From Blasia pusilla (lineage: Eukaryota > Marchantiophyta > Marchantiopsida > Blasiales), in assembly GCA_050084515.1 (NCBI GenBank), contig CM114273.1, positions 15,376,001 through 15,440,000 on the forward strand: 64,000 nucleotides of DNA, given 5' to 3'. A model generated the notes under the pieces. The model was not told where the DNA came from, did not search any database, and was given only the letters and a program-made list of their open reading frames with translations. Every line of letters starts with the position of its first letter. Position 1 is the stretch's first letter. Of the stretch, positions 21,620-33,619 are shown piece after piece. A program made the position numbers and the translations under genes.

Positions 21620-24600
21620 TACAAGAGGGGCCGGGAGGGGCTGTGAAGCAGATGACGCCATCGAAACGAGATTTGAGCTCAATCAGTGAGCGTCTGCATA
21701 ACCACTCGTCTTAGTTCTTCCCTCCCACGCACTGTCGCGGTCTTCGGTTGTAATCAGACGCCGCCAAGAAACACCGGAATTCGGGAGTAGATCTGGAGCA
21801 GTTGGACAGCGGCTGGCGCAAGAGGCACTCACAGAGGTCCGTCAATTATCCTCCATTACTCGACTCAAACACTCTCCCAATCCTTTATCTGCCGCTCGAT
21901 TAGCGCCGGTAACGGACGAGGGAATTGTGAGGTTCATCAGCTCACAGTGAGTGCTCCGCAGATCTCTCCACCTCAACGTCCACTGAAAACCTGCACTCTC
22001 CGAAGGATTAAAGGTGAGCTGCCAAAGTCATGGCAGGTCACCTGGAGCCTGCACTGGAGTAGGCAGCACTCCGTCGCAGTGCGGCACCAGAAAAGGAGAC
22101 ATCATAAAACCCCTTAACCGTACAAAATATTTCGTGATGGAAATTGAAACACATAAGTCCCATTAACGACACAAATACGACTAGTATTTAATTCTCGACC
22201 ATCTTCCAGGTTCTTCCTTCCGAAGTTACCCCACCACCGCAACCAAAAATAGCGTCCAAATATTAGATACGGCATATTCCCGAACTAATAATTACAATTC
22301 AATGATTCCAAGTTTTCAAGATCAAACGACTTCGTATTATTCAAACAATATTTCTTGGTTGCGTCCTATTATTCTACTTAAATTAGAGAGGAGTTTGAAA
22401 ATCATTCTACTACGTTTTTCCCGCCTTTCATTTCCATGGGTTGAGTCTCTCGTTTTTCTCCTTTATTTTATATCCACTTTTTTCAAACCTATCTATGTAA
22501 TAATTGGGAATCCCATATGTATAATAGGAATAGTGAGATAATAAGATAAAATAAGTAATATATTGAATTTTGTTGTTTGAATCATATTAGATTAGTCCAT
22601 GCTTGTGCGATACACAGGTGTACCCGTTCCTTTAATTATTTTGCTAATTCTTACATCTTCTTATTAGTTTTGTTAAATCGGACATCTCTCATAATAGGAA
22701 GAGGCTAAAATACATACATGTCATTATATGAATTAGGGGTTATGAAACATCGTCCTCTTTTAATAATATATATATGAGTAGAAACATGTTGAATTTTGTT
22801 GTTTGAACCATATTAGATTAATAATAATAGATAGGGATAGAGAAACCGGAGAAAGGATTTGAGTGGAATAGATAAATTTGTTATTAATCAATTAAAAAAT
22901 ATTTAATATTATAATCGATGATTATAAATATGAATACAATTAAAATTACATAATTATGATAAAAAACCAAAAAATCATAATTTTTGCCCGAATTTGTATT
23001 TTATGGAAAGGAAAAATAAATCTTAATGGATTCGTAATTAAATGAAAATACCCACAAATAAAAAAATTTATTCTTCGACTCATATTTGGTGGGAAGGGAA
23101 AATATATGGATGGGTGGAATCATTGAGGGGGTGGAATATCATTTAAATTTTGTGTGAGGAGTGGGATTAATTAGAGGAGCCAAATGTTATTATTCTTTTG
23201 AGATTTAAGAAAAAAAAAATTATATTCAAGTTTTGAAATAGAAATGATGATTATTATTTTTTAAACATGAAAATTCATATTCCATAGTTTGGGAAAGTAA
23301 AATGAATTTTAATGCAAATGGGGAATGATTTAGCTAGTTCGAATTTACTAGGAATTTAGTTAGTGGATGTTATTTTTGGAGGAATTTGCTTAAGGGGTCC
23401 CCTAACGAATTAAGGTTACCTCGAAAGTCCCTTCAAAATGTTTTAATGGAAATGGTTATGGAGGAGTGAAATTATTTACAAGAGTTGGAGATTAATGAAA
23501 AGTGAAATGCTATCACTCTTTTAAGATTTTTAAAAAATGAAGATTATACAACAATTTTTTAATAAAAAAATTGATTTTCGGGCACAAGTTACCATGCTAA
23601 TTAAAAAATAAATTTTGTGCGCAAGCACGTGCATGCTAACTAGTGTGAAGTCTTGTCATGTTTGGATAACAGATCTCTTTTCCGTTCCTTTATTTCCAAA
23701 TTTCAAAAGTTTTCATACTTTACAAAATTATGAAAGAATCAAGTAAAATATGGAAAAAAACTCTTTTCTTGGAATTCTCATTTTTTAAAATCATTCCTTA
23801 CACCAAATTTCACCATATCTTCTCCTCTACTACATTCGAAACGTTCCTTTCCAAATTTCAAAAGTTTTCATACTTTAAAAAAATATGAAAGAGTCATGTG
23901 CAATATGGGAAACTCGAAAACCCCCTTCTCTCCGAATTATTGTTTTTTAAAATCATAACTTTCTCAAAATTTAACTATATCTCTTACATCTCCTCCTCTA
24001 CTATACTCAAAAAGTTTCTTTTTGTTTTTTTATAAGATCATCCCTTATTGAATATTGATATCTTTCTTTCTTCCTCTCCCATATTGAAACTTAAACCACG
24101 AGAACAAGATTTTTTTGGACTTTCCATTTGTTCAAAGTAATTATCTCCTTCTTTCTTGTTTTTTTTATCCATAAATGGTTTTCTTTCAATGATAGGAATA
24201 AACATTATTCTCTGAACAAAGTGAGATTCTTATGAAAGCAATTGATTTTCTAAATAAGGCCAAGGATCTTTGAGAGGAGATCGAAAGGTGAAGTATGATA
24301 CTACCTCTAATGATATTTTTTAATGACTAAGTGACATATAGTTATGTATGATGGAAATAATTGACGTTTTTCTGTTTTGAAATTGAAAGAAGGGAAGTTA
24401 TCCAAAGTGAAATGAATATTTGAAAAGTGAAACCTTATATATATAGATATCATTATTATAGGCTATTTTCTTTGTTGTTTCCACTTATAAAGCCTTGCGC
24501 ATGAGATTAAGGGATTTTCTTATGACCTTTACACGTGGGGGAGATGACACGAAATAGAAAACCACAAAAACCTCCATGGAAAAACTTTGGGACATCCTAT

Positions 24601-26039
24601 TAAACTAATTTTGTATTAGTAAGATGATGATAATTAATCCCTTCTAAGTACACTCGTTGATATAATTTAAGAAGTATAGTAAATTTTATTAACAACTTTC
24701 ACTAAGAATGCAATAAGTCTATACTAATATTAGCATTAGAATATGTGATATATTTATCTCTCAACTTATGCCATGCCTTTTGGGTTTCGTAGTAATTCAC
24801 CAATAAAAATATTATTTACTCTTAGAGTGTGGGAAGAGAGAAAAAGTACACTTCATATTTGTAGAAAGTGCAATATCCATACCTTGTGATAAAGATTGTT
24901 CATAAAAACTTTGCTACAATACTTTTATGATAAAAATCCATGCAACTAATAAAAAATTTATTACACATAAGTGAAATGTTCCCCTAAAATCCAGCAAATG
25001 TGGAAATAAAAATATGAATAAATACTTGTTTTGAATACTTTTATTGGAAACTAATGGTGATATCCTCCCATTATTTCATAGGAAATGTCCCTACAATACC
25101 CACAAAAAATCTTATTGGCTCTTAAATGGGGATGTCTAAAGAACTCAATAATAGTTTAATACTTATACACAACTCTGTGTGCCATATGAAATATTGATGG
25201 TACAAATTAATAAATGAAAATAGCATTTCCCTGAATTTTGTTTTAATAAAAAATTAAATTAATGGGGAACAACCTATTTTTATGCTATCTTCCAAAGAAA
25301 ATTAAAATTAGTTTCAAAAACTTCATTAAGAACAAAAATTATTAGAACAAAGCAATCCTAATATGATAAGTTACAAGTTATAATTCTTTGTAGATCCATT
25401 GATTCCACACATTTTAGTTTGCATTTGACTTGTTTTTGAAACACAATAATGGTGCTTGTTACACCTTTAAAAAAAATCTCCTTTCCTTGTCTATTACTAA
25501 GATATTGTTATGCTATATATGGGCAATATATGGGCTAGAGAGATCTCCTTCCTAATGGTAGTTTTGCAACTCTATCGTGAACTATATTTCTCCAAATAAG
25601 GATCAATCTAAACTTATAAGCTTGAACCCTCAATGCGTGCATGGATTAAAATCATTTTTGAATTTGTATGGCATCAATATGATTTAATTCAGATATAGAC
25701 AATGGATATGCAACTAATTACATAGATTAGTAGATATATGAAGACTAATACCACACGCAATATCATCTATATTATCGCTTCTCTTTAACCAAATTTATTA
25801 AGTGTGAAATTGCATTCTTGTAATGTGCAATCAATGCTCAAACCCACTAGCATATTCTAACACAATAGCAATATCTATTATGTGCATCCAATGCAATACA
25901 ATACTTTTTAATGCTTTAATATACTTCAAAAGATTATGCATATGTCTTATTTTCATTCTCTCGTAACATTTCATTCCATATTCTCAACCTCTTAAAATGT
26001 TCATAAGAGATTGCATTGCAAGCACACAACCTTGCCTTT
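21620..26039. other. Long AT-rich spacer
   Basis: No gene, RNA gene or element domain was recognised over 4.4 kb. Two local duplications are visible. TTGAATTTTGTTGTTTGAA.CATATTAGATTA occurs at about 22,562-22,594 and 22,788-22,820. A diverged tandem copy of about 159 bp covers 23,684-23,842 and 23,843-24,012. The 79-codon frame at 22,302-22,541 is hydrophobic but unrecognised. Confidence 0.55.
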
Positions 26040-26805
26040 TGTCGTGCGAATACACATCACTGCCAACATACATCGACTGTCACGCACACACATTTCTAAG
26101 ATCCATCTAGCTATGAATCTTAACATCTCTACACATGAACGAGTGGACTATCCCAATATAAATTTGAATACGCACTTTAGGCTCTAATGAAATTTGCAAT
26201 CAACCGTGATTCATCCAAACAACCATATTCATGAATCGGATATACATCGTTGTAACAGTAAGAGAAGGTGTACACAAGGACTCCAAAAGATGTGTGATCT
26301 TTCTTATTGATCGCTCCTATCCAGGAGATCTAGTCTCAATACACGCAAGCTGCATCGTATCACGGATCCCAACACGAGTCTGCAATCCTAAGGAGATGAG
26401 CTCCAAATGAGCTTCATCCAAGGTATACTCCCTTTGGGCACCTCCATGGGTGATCTGTACACACAGGTCACTACCAGCTTGTAGTACACACAGTCTAGCT
26501 CCCTAACAACTACATATGTGGTCCCCTCATGAGACCAACTACCAACTAACCCACAATCCTATAGGTCCAAGTGGAGCCATACATTGTTGGGAAGGTCAAC
26601 CTCTCCAAGGTTGCCACTCCTCATAAAGGTTGCTCTTAGGAGGTGACCTACACTTGCCCTATGCCTCATCTACCATGACAACTGTCGTGCGATTACACAT
26701 CGCTGCCAACATACATCAACTGTCATACACACACATGTCTAAGATCAATATAGCTATGAATCCTAACATCTCTACACATGAACGATTGGACAACCCTAAT
26801 CGTCC
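26040..26805 (-). repeat. B1-A2-B2 terminal repeats of element C
   Basis: B1 (26,683-26,805) and B2 (26,040-26,159) share TCGTTCATGTGTAGAGATGTTA, AGCTA.AT.GATCTTAGA and the end CGCACGACA. A2 (26,160-26,680) begins TGTCATGG and carries AGTATACCTT and GAGCTCAT elements also found in A2 of element A. The same three-part layout as in A and B is kept despite the divergence. Confidence 0.65.
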
Positions 26806-26984
26806 CCTTCGCTGGAGGTTAGGTCCCTTTAACTCCAAATAGCCTACAAAACAAGTCTTCATGCTATGTACCTTTTCAGTGTTAAGCTCATAAGGTCAGG
26901 TGCTATGTTGCCCCATCGTTAGTCACCTTCATGCAATCCATAACATCAAGAGTCTTCTTGTAATCTACCTATCACCAACGTCCC

Positions 26985-27530
26985 AAAGGAACAAATTCAA
27001 GAGGCGGCGTCAAACACGACATATGCCATCCTCAAGAACACCCATCACAGACTAGCATCATGGTTGCTCCTCTAGCAGACCCATACAACATGCATCTCAA
27101 GCCTGCAAGAACAATTGCCAAGCTTAGATCAATCCTCCCGTCTACATTTGGAAGATGATATGGCTCACAGTTACACACATGATCCTTCCAAACGGTACCA
27201 TCACAACCCTCTAAAACAAGGACTCCTGAAAGTAAAATCTCTCGCACTCGCATAATAGCGCATCTTGCCGTCATGTCCAATATTTTTGGTGTTGTCTGCT
27301 GTTGGTAGAGATAATCGCCTTAATGGAATTTCTGAATCCCTAGTCGATAGCCTCCTCCACGCGTAGTCGTATACCTGAGAGTATCGCGATGTTGAGCGAT
27401 AGCCAAGTTCTCAAACGCCATAGGCATGACTCTCTGAAAGACCTTAGTCCGCTGAGAACACGCTCGCACCCATATGTCTGGAATCGTTGAGGTCAAGTAC
27501 CTCAACCACATCACGTCGAATCAATGACGG
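26985..27530 (-). pseudogene. Integrase C-terminus and PHD finger of element C
   Basis: DIWVRACSQRTKVFQRVMPMAFENLAIAQH at 27,320-27,514 corresponds to the C-terminal part of the integrase region. The frame 27,032-27,280 carries TARCAIMRVREILL ... VWKDHVCNC and the PHD start CMLYG (second Cys changed to Tyr), CDGC, stop, then WHMSCLTPPL near 27,010-27,030. The integrase catalytic core is absent: the RNase H tail QDTDGLSRH at about 27,545 runs straight into this piece, a deletion of about 1 kb relative to B. Confidence 0.75.
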
Positions 27531-27540
27531 CTCAACCCGT

Positions 27541-28960
27541 CCGTATCCTGGTTCAGATGTTATGGGGGATGGAAAACTTGAAAATCATACTCATGCAACA
27601 AGAGTGACCATCTAGCGAGCTCTCCTGTAAGCTTGTCAGACTCCATCAACCATCTTAGTGGCTAATGATCAGTGATGAACGTGAAAGGGTTCTCAAACAA
27701 AGAACATATGAAATGGGTCACTACCCACACTTCAACTAAGCACTCCCCCCCATAGGAACTATACTTTGTCTCCACAACGTCGTTCGAGCGGCTCGCATAT
27801 GGCACTAGAAACTTTTTCCCCTCATCATCTCTCTGAGTGAGCATCGCTCCTAACCCCAACATAATCCAGTCTATATGTAACTAGAAAGGATGACCACGCA
27901 TAGGTTTCCTCAAAATGGGCAAGGACGTCGACCTATCCTTGAGCTACTAAAACACTTGCTCCTAATCATCTCCCCGAAACCACTCCTGGTCCAACCTAGT
28001 CAACAAAGTTAGTGCCTTCGTAATCACACTAAATCCCTTCACGTACCGTCGGTAGTAGTTTTCCAATCCCATGAAAGCTCGAACTAGACTCATATCTGTA
28101 GGGCAAGGAATGCGAGCTATGGCCTCCGCCTTCATTTGCTAAACTCCAATACCCCCTTGGATAAAAGGTGTGTCCAAGATACTCGATCTAATCATGGAAG
28201 AACCTGCACTTGCCTGGATATAACTTCAACCCATGTAATTGCAATTGTTCAAACACCTCCTCCAGATGTCTCTAATGCTTCTTAACCGTGGCATTGAAGA
28301 TAATAAAGTCATCGAAGTAACATCTTGCATAATTCAAACCAGCCAAAATCCTATCCATAACTCGTTGAGAATCCGAATGGGCGTTCTTCAACCTAAATGG
28401 TAAGAACCGTCATGGGTACAAACAATCCTTCCCAAAAGGATCTATCCCCCAAAATATTGTCTTCTCCCTGTCCTCCACCCGAATGGACAACTGATGGTAG
28501 CCAATTCACAGATCCAAACAACTAAAGATCCTTGCATGCCCCAGAACATCAAAGATCTCCTCGAGAGTAGGTATAGCATATCGATCGGCCTTTGTATGTC
28601 AATTGATAGGATGGTAATCCCCACACATCCGCCAATCGGTCCACTGGCCATGCATGTCCTTCTTCATTGGCATAATTGTGGGAGATGCATACTCTCCGAG
28701 CAATCTCTCCACAAGTCCAGCGCCATCCAAGTCTCAACTCCTACTATGAATCAAGGCTCGCTCCATGTCAGAACACCTATAGGGTCCTCAGAAGATAGGA
28801 GTATCACTATCCAACTCGATCCGAATACTTGGACCCTTCAGTGTACCCAAGTTGTGCATACTATATGCAAAACAATCCTTGAATCTCCACAAGAAGTGTA
28901 ACACTTTTCTCCTCTCTGCTCCTGTCAACCTAGGACCAATCACCGGCTCCCAAGTCTCTC
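27541..28960 (-). pseudogene. Reverse transcriptase and RNase H of element C
   Basis: RT starts near 28,960 (RETWEPVIGPRLTGAERRK) and passes KGPSIRIELDSDTPIF, GEYASPTIMPMKKDMHGQWTDWRMCGDY, EEIFDVLGHARIFSCLDL and KTIFWGIDPFGKDCLYP. The catalytic box is changed to YFDD (28,308-28,319), followed by LQLHGLKLYPGKC. RNase H lies around 27,662-27,862 (LGLGAMLTQRDDEGKKFLVPYASRSND). It keeps TDHxPLRWLM and QDTDGLSR at its end. Several stops are present. The copy retains Trp codons (GQWTDW) where A and B share a TAG, so those two share a nonsense mutation that C lacks. Confidence 0.8.
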
Positions 28961-29179
28961 TCATGATAGGATTTGAAGAAGAGGGTGGTGGTTGCTAACT
29001 AGCAACCTCATACGCTCCCAAATCATACACCAACTCTTTAGGCACTCCACTCTATCTTGCATCAGAAAAATGAACTCCCATCTATGTGTGCGCTCGTGAC
29101 ATGTCCCATGAAGTCCATGGATGCCTCTCCATCACCATCGCGCCCCCAACTAGTATCTCACCCGTCCCGGTAGACGTTG

Positions 29180-30165
29180 CGCTGCAAAGTGGACATAATG
29201 TCATAGACACCTCTCGCATCTGTCTCTGCTAAGCTAAACCAAGATTGAACACCCAAGTAAGACAATTCAAGTCCATAGCCTGACCCAATACTTGTCTGTG
29301 GGATGCCTCTACCATCATAGGCACCGCCGTCGTACCTGTAGCAAACCCCGTAACTTGCTCTCGCTCGTCGGCGTTGGGGTTCACTATGTACATGCTTGCT
29401 CATCCCATATCATGCCTCCCCCCCTAACGAAAAGCATGAGAAGATGGAAAACTTACCAATGTAGGTAATGTTTCCCTCTACTAGCCCACCCGATTGGCTA
29501 CTGCCAACAGTGGTACATCATCATGAGTAACAACCTAAGATCGCGATCGTGGATCCAAGATTGCATCCATTGTAAGAAGTGATAGCCTCAAGTCTCCATC
29601 ATAAGCCCGCCTGAGCAACTCGGATGGTAAAAGGCTCTTCCACCACAATCGTGGACGATGTATGTGCGATCCAACACTCGTCGCATCCAACATCACCGCC
29701 GGTCCTATCCATGACCGCACCTGATGTACACTCACCATCACTCGAGCTCGAGTGTCACCTAAAAATGGGACGTTCTAAAAAATGTAGGCTGGAGAACATC
29801 GATGGGTAGTTTGAAAGTGTCAAAGAACTCGCAACATCTACCAAAACATGGCCGACCTCGGGTCCCCCACCACCAAAGAATGACCCTTACATGGCCACCC
29901 TGCCACCACCAAGTGTATCCAACCAACCCTATCCAGATCTGGCGCCCCCAACAACGACATGTTGGCCGACACTACATGTTGATATCCCTTGACTACAGAC
30001 ACTGGCAATAACTGAGGATACTGCTCGACTAGTCTTGACATATGATGCAATGAGACTCTACGTGCAGTCTCATCTCTCTCAATATAAAAATACTATTGTA
30101 CTCGTACTCTGGCCTGCAACATCACAGCCAACGTTGTACTAATCCCTCGAAAGAGATCTAGTATA
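29180..30165 (-). pseudogene. DNMT3-like methyltransferase domain, element C copy
   Basis: Motif I is DLFRG (30,143-30,157; second Gly-side residue changed). The acidic motif II reads YIERD. Motif IV is GWPCKGHS with Pro-Cys intact (Cys codon 29,889-29,891), the best-kept catalytic loop of the three copies. Motif VI is stop-NVPFLGD (Glu codon now TAG). Motif VIII is HRPRLWWKSL (29,63x-29,66x). The C-terminal part has PNADEREQVTGFATGTT, then SHRQVLGQAMDLN near 29,250-29,370. Together with A and B it shows that the domain sits between protease and RT in every copy. Confidence 0.8.
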
Positions 30166-30177
30166 GGTACATCCTCC

Positions 30178-30900
30178 TCAAGATATTGCCACACAATTGG
30201 TGTGATGTCCAAGGGTGTCAACGTCTCCACTCCTAGAGCACATGGTAACTCTGTCCCGTCTTGCTCTAGAGCATAGGCTCAGCTCCACGCCTGCCTCACA
30301 AGCTCGTCCCACACAAAGATGAAGAAGTGTTTCCAACATAGCCACGTTCGTCATCGCATGCCACTCCTCATAACTATCCTCTACAAGAATATCCTCTGCA
30401 TCGGCGTTCCCCTCCGGTAAACCTCCAAGCGAACATAATATGCCACAATAAGCAGCAACTGTTATGGTCGACCCTCGCAGTGACCCATCAAGTCTCCCTG
30501 CATATTGCACGGGTAGCTGACTCGCTCGTCCCTCATCTGACTGCCAACCTGGTCGATAGGAGGCTATCTCCTCCCAAACGTCAAGTGTGAACCCTAGAGG
30601 ATATAATACGGTAGCCCCTACCAAAACATCATAAGACTCGGCCAATATCACAACCGCTTGCATCCGCATCATCGCACTATCTGAAGGATGATCGGGCCAA
30701 ATCCTCATTGCAATCTCATCGCAAGCCATGAACTATGTCGGGGATGTGCCTCCCAGTGAAGTATAAATCTGGAATGGACATGGAGCTATCTCAAATTTCT
30801 ACAATCCTATCGCTACACATGCCTCCTTCCCCAACATAAGGGATTATGGTCATGAATCAAGTAGCACTCTCTGCAGTCGATACACAACTCCAGATGGACC
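30178..30900 (-). pseudogene. Aspartic protease region of element C
   Basis: VLLDS-stop-P-stop-SLMLGKEACVAIGL at about 30,820-30,875 corresponds to D-S-G-A-Q-P-L-M-L-G-K with Gly (GGA to TGA) and Gln (CAA to TAA) lost. The frame 30,178-30,729 continues with ESYDVLVGATVLYPLGFTLDVWEE, the same block as in A (10,170-10,240). Having Ser after Asp here settles the family active site as Asp-Ser-Gly. Confidence 0.7.
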
Positions 30901-31779
30901 AACCAAGTGGAAAACTCCATCTTGGTTGTCCAAGTTAATAACTCTTGCCAAGACGGTTGTGCGCTCTATCGCTGGTCTAGCTAGCAACTCCGACACTCTA
31001 GCCACTACTGCATTCCAACTCTATATGGATCTTGTCCCAAGCACATGCTCCAAGGGTACCTATGCCACATCTCCTGTGCAAGTCTCAAGACTAGAAGAAC
31101 CAAACTCATCGCTCTCACATAGCATCGCCACCAATCGGAAAACATCAATTGGTCGACCTCCGCATGTCAGAAAATCTATGGCCATAAATGATGGGATGTT
31201 ATGAAAATCTCTCGTAATGTGCTAGTTCTAGGCCGTGTCGAATGTTGCATAGGCATGGTAGACGTACTCGCCTAACCCGCTCCTCTAACTACATCGGCAT
31301 CTACAACAACAACACTCCTCAAAGGCCATCTAGGGACCATCGATGGAGTCCGAAGAGCCTCTGACAACGTAAAAGACTTGGGGAAGTCTAGCTTGCGTGC
31401 AAGCTTTTGCCCTCTGGGGATCCAACTCCACATCGGATCCTCATGGCTCAGAAGCTCTCACTACTCCTCTTGTAACCATTGCATCTCCGTCTGCATCCAC
31501 ATATGTGGTGTTGCAAAAAAATCCCATCCCTCCTAGATCTCCCGCCATATCCTGGACATGAGTAGATCCGGAAGTCGACGCGCCCCTAGGCCTGGACCTA
31601 ATGTAGATTCCTATTGGGCCGTTACAGCCTGGAGGAGTTTCTCCAACTAAGCAATCCTTGCCAAATTTGCCTATGATGCAAGTGTTGCATTTGCTCTGGC
31701 AGGTGATGGGGTCCTGCCTCCACCACATCCTCAACCTCCTACACCTCATCCTCTGCCACCTCCAAGTCCTCGACCTCCC

Positions 31780-32935
31780 TCTAGGCGCAACTCAGGGTGG
31801 AGCTCAAAATATCTCTCATATGTGTGCCCATATCTGTGGCAATGATCACACTTAGGCAAGGGTGATCTCCCGCCATATCCTCGGCTGCCTCATATACATT
31901 TGATGGTGTTGCGTGCACTGCACTATGTTGTCTCATTGACGATGTGATCCTCCACACGTCCAACAAGAAATACATGAGCATTGCTGCCAAAGTATGATTC
32001 ATTGGGTGTGGTCATGGCTCCTACTATCCTCTCGTAGCCCTCGGTCCCATGACTCTATCTTGAGGAGTGCGTTGCGGTGATGGAGACGCCGTCACTTGTG
32101 TCATCTCCCTCGGAGATGACGCGCCTTTCTTCAAAACTCTCTCTTCAAGTATGTTGAGCTCAATCTGCTCCGCCAACACAAATACAAACTTGAGAGTAAG
32201 CAAACCAACATGTAACATAGTTGCATCTCGCACTCTCTTCTACAACTCGTGGTCTAGCATTGCATACCAAAATTGAACCGTTTGCATCTCTCTCACACCC
32301 TGTGTCGCTATAATCAACCGTCGGAGTCGTGCATAGGCCTCTCAAATACTCTCTCTTGCTCTCCGCTAAAACTCATCAATCAACTTTAGCTTGTCAATCC
32401 TCACCCTTGATAGTTCCTTCCCAACTCTCGGAAGAACTCAACGAATGGGTTAAGCGCGGGTGGCACACGGCTGGTCACACTCGTAAGACTCGAGTCGACA
32501 ACTCCTCCAAGTGTCTCCTCCACACAATTAGTGGGTGCTATTGCAGCGGCGGCATCGTACATCGCACGCTCTGTGAGGGACACATATCCTGGAGACCAAA
32601 ATAGTCTCCACGCCTCGATCTCCGCCTCATAAAGAATCCGAAACTCGGGATAATCATCTACGGGAGGATCCTCTAGATGCTGAAAAAGTCCCTTGCATGC
32701 CATAAAGGGGTCGAATCTCTATTGGTTCCACATCCTCTATGCATCATACCAACTATCAAACTCCTCCATAAAATCATCCAACTCGATGGTTCCCACCATG
32801 CCTGAGAACCTTCGGGGTCCCCTCGTGGACCCATAGGTATCACGATCATCCATGTCCCACAACAACGGTGTGGAAACACTCTATGAGTGTTGCCACACCA
32901 TTGTTGTAGATGATCGCGATACCTATGGGTCTTGT
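31780..32935 (-). pseudogene. gag of element C
   Basis: The start region MDDRDTYGSTRGPRRFSGMVGTIEL lies near 32,850-32,780, preceding ACKGLFQHLEDPPVDDYPEF (within 32,401-32,703) and EAWRLFWSPGYV. A zinc knuckle CDHCHRYGHTYERY near 31,800-31,850 has its last Cys changed to Tyr. A 45-bp inverted repeat overlaps the start region. Several stops and frame changes. Confidence 0.7.
32828..32931. repeat. Inverted repeat (hairpin) at the gag start of element C
   Basis: Arms at 32,828-32,879 and 32,887-32,931 pair over about 45 bp (GACCCATAGGTATC.CGATCATC and ACAACAA.GGTGTGG.AACAC), with a 7-bp loop and one 7-nt bulge. It is an inverted duplication of the MDDRDTYGS-coding stretch. Confidence 0.9.
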
Positions 32936-33556
32936 AACGATGTGGTGACACTCAGAGGCCTCTCAGGTAACTCATAATCCATTGATGTCACCTCTGGAGT
33001 AACTACAACTTGTGGCTGAGGTGGTTCCTCGTGTAGAAACTCTCGATACCTAGCCTCACTCCGTGTAAATCCTCCGCCACTCCTACCACTACCACGTTCC
33101 CCAATACTCTATGGATGCACCGTTGTGAAACCTGCAAACTACTATGACTCACTCCCGAGGCACTAGCTCTGCTCTAGACAATGCTCAAACTGTGGACACG
33201 CCCCCACTTATCTCACTTGAGATTAACACTCGGAAAATAGCCCGCACATTAAGTCACTCCCAACTATTGTGGTATACATCCATCCCACCAAGTTCTCTAT
33301 AATAGTCACGGTAGTGTCGTGCACTAACCAACGCACTAACAATATGTGTGTCACCCCAAACTTGCCCTCAAACATCTTCGTAAGCATCAAGGTAAGTGAG
33401 TAAATTCCCCTGTGTGCAATGACTAGCCATCACTTCCTTGTGGGTGTGTTGGTAACACAACATGCAAAATAACTCTCCAGTTAAGAACATTATGGAGGAA
33501 TAGAACTGGGATGGGTGACTTAGAAGTTCTCTTGAACTAGATCATCACTAGCTTGC

Positions 33557-33610
33557 CAAGTTGGCTTGCCCGCCAACAAGTTGGCTTGCCCGCCAACAAG
33601 TTGGCTTGCT
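33557..33610. repeat. 20-bp tandem repeat, 2.7 copies
   Basis: CAAGTTGGCTTGCCCGCCAA repeats from 33,557, with the last copy diverging at 33,610. Confidence 0.9.
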
Positions 33611-33619
33611 TGCGCCTCG

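Larger units (their letters stand above)
26040..33480 (-). mobile_element. Element C: 5'-truncated relative of A and B
   Basis: Read on the minus strand: leader remnant, gag (about 32,930-31,780), protease region, DNMT domain (30,165-29,180), RT (28,960-28,100), RNase H (27,870-27,541), a large integrase deletion, integrase C-terminus and PHD finger (27,530-26,985), then B1 (26,805-26,683), a GT dinucleotide, A2 (26,680-26,160) and B2 (26,159-26,040, ending CGCACGACA). Domain order equals A and B, but the terminal repeats are clearly diverged in sequence, so C represents a separate subfamily. No A1 repeat was found upstream of gag. It carries many stops and frameshifts. Confidence 0.8.

Noticed and set aside
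22302-22541. 79-codon hydrophobic frame as a membrane protein or organelle insert
   Set aside because: No recognisable organelle gene, AT-rich context and no supporting signals.
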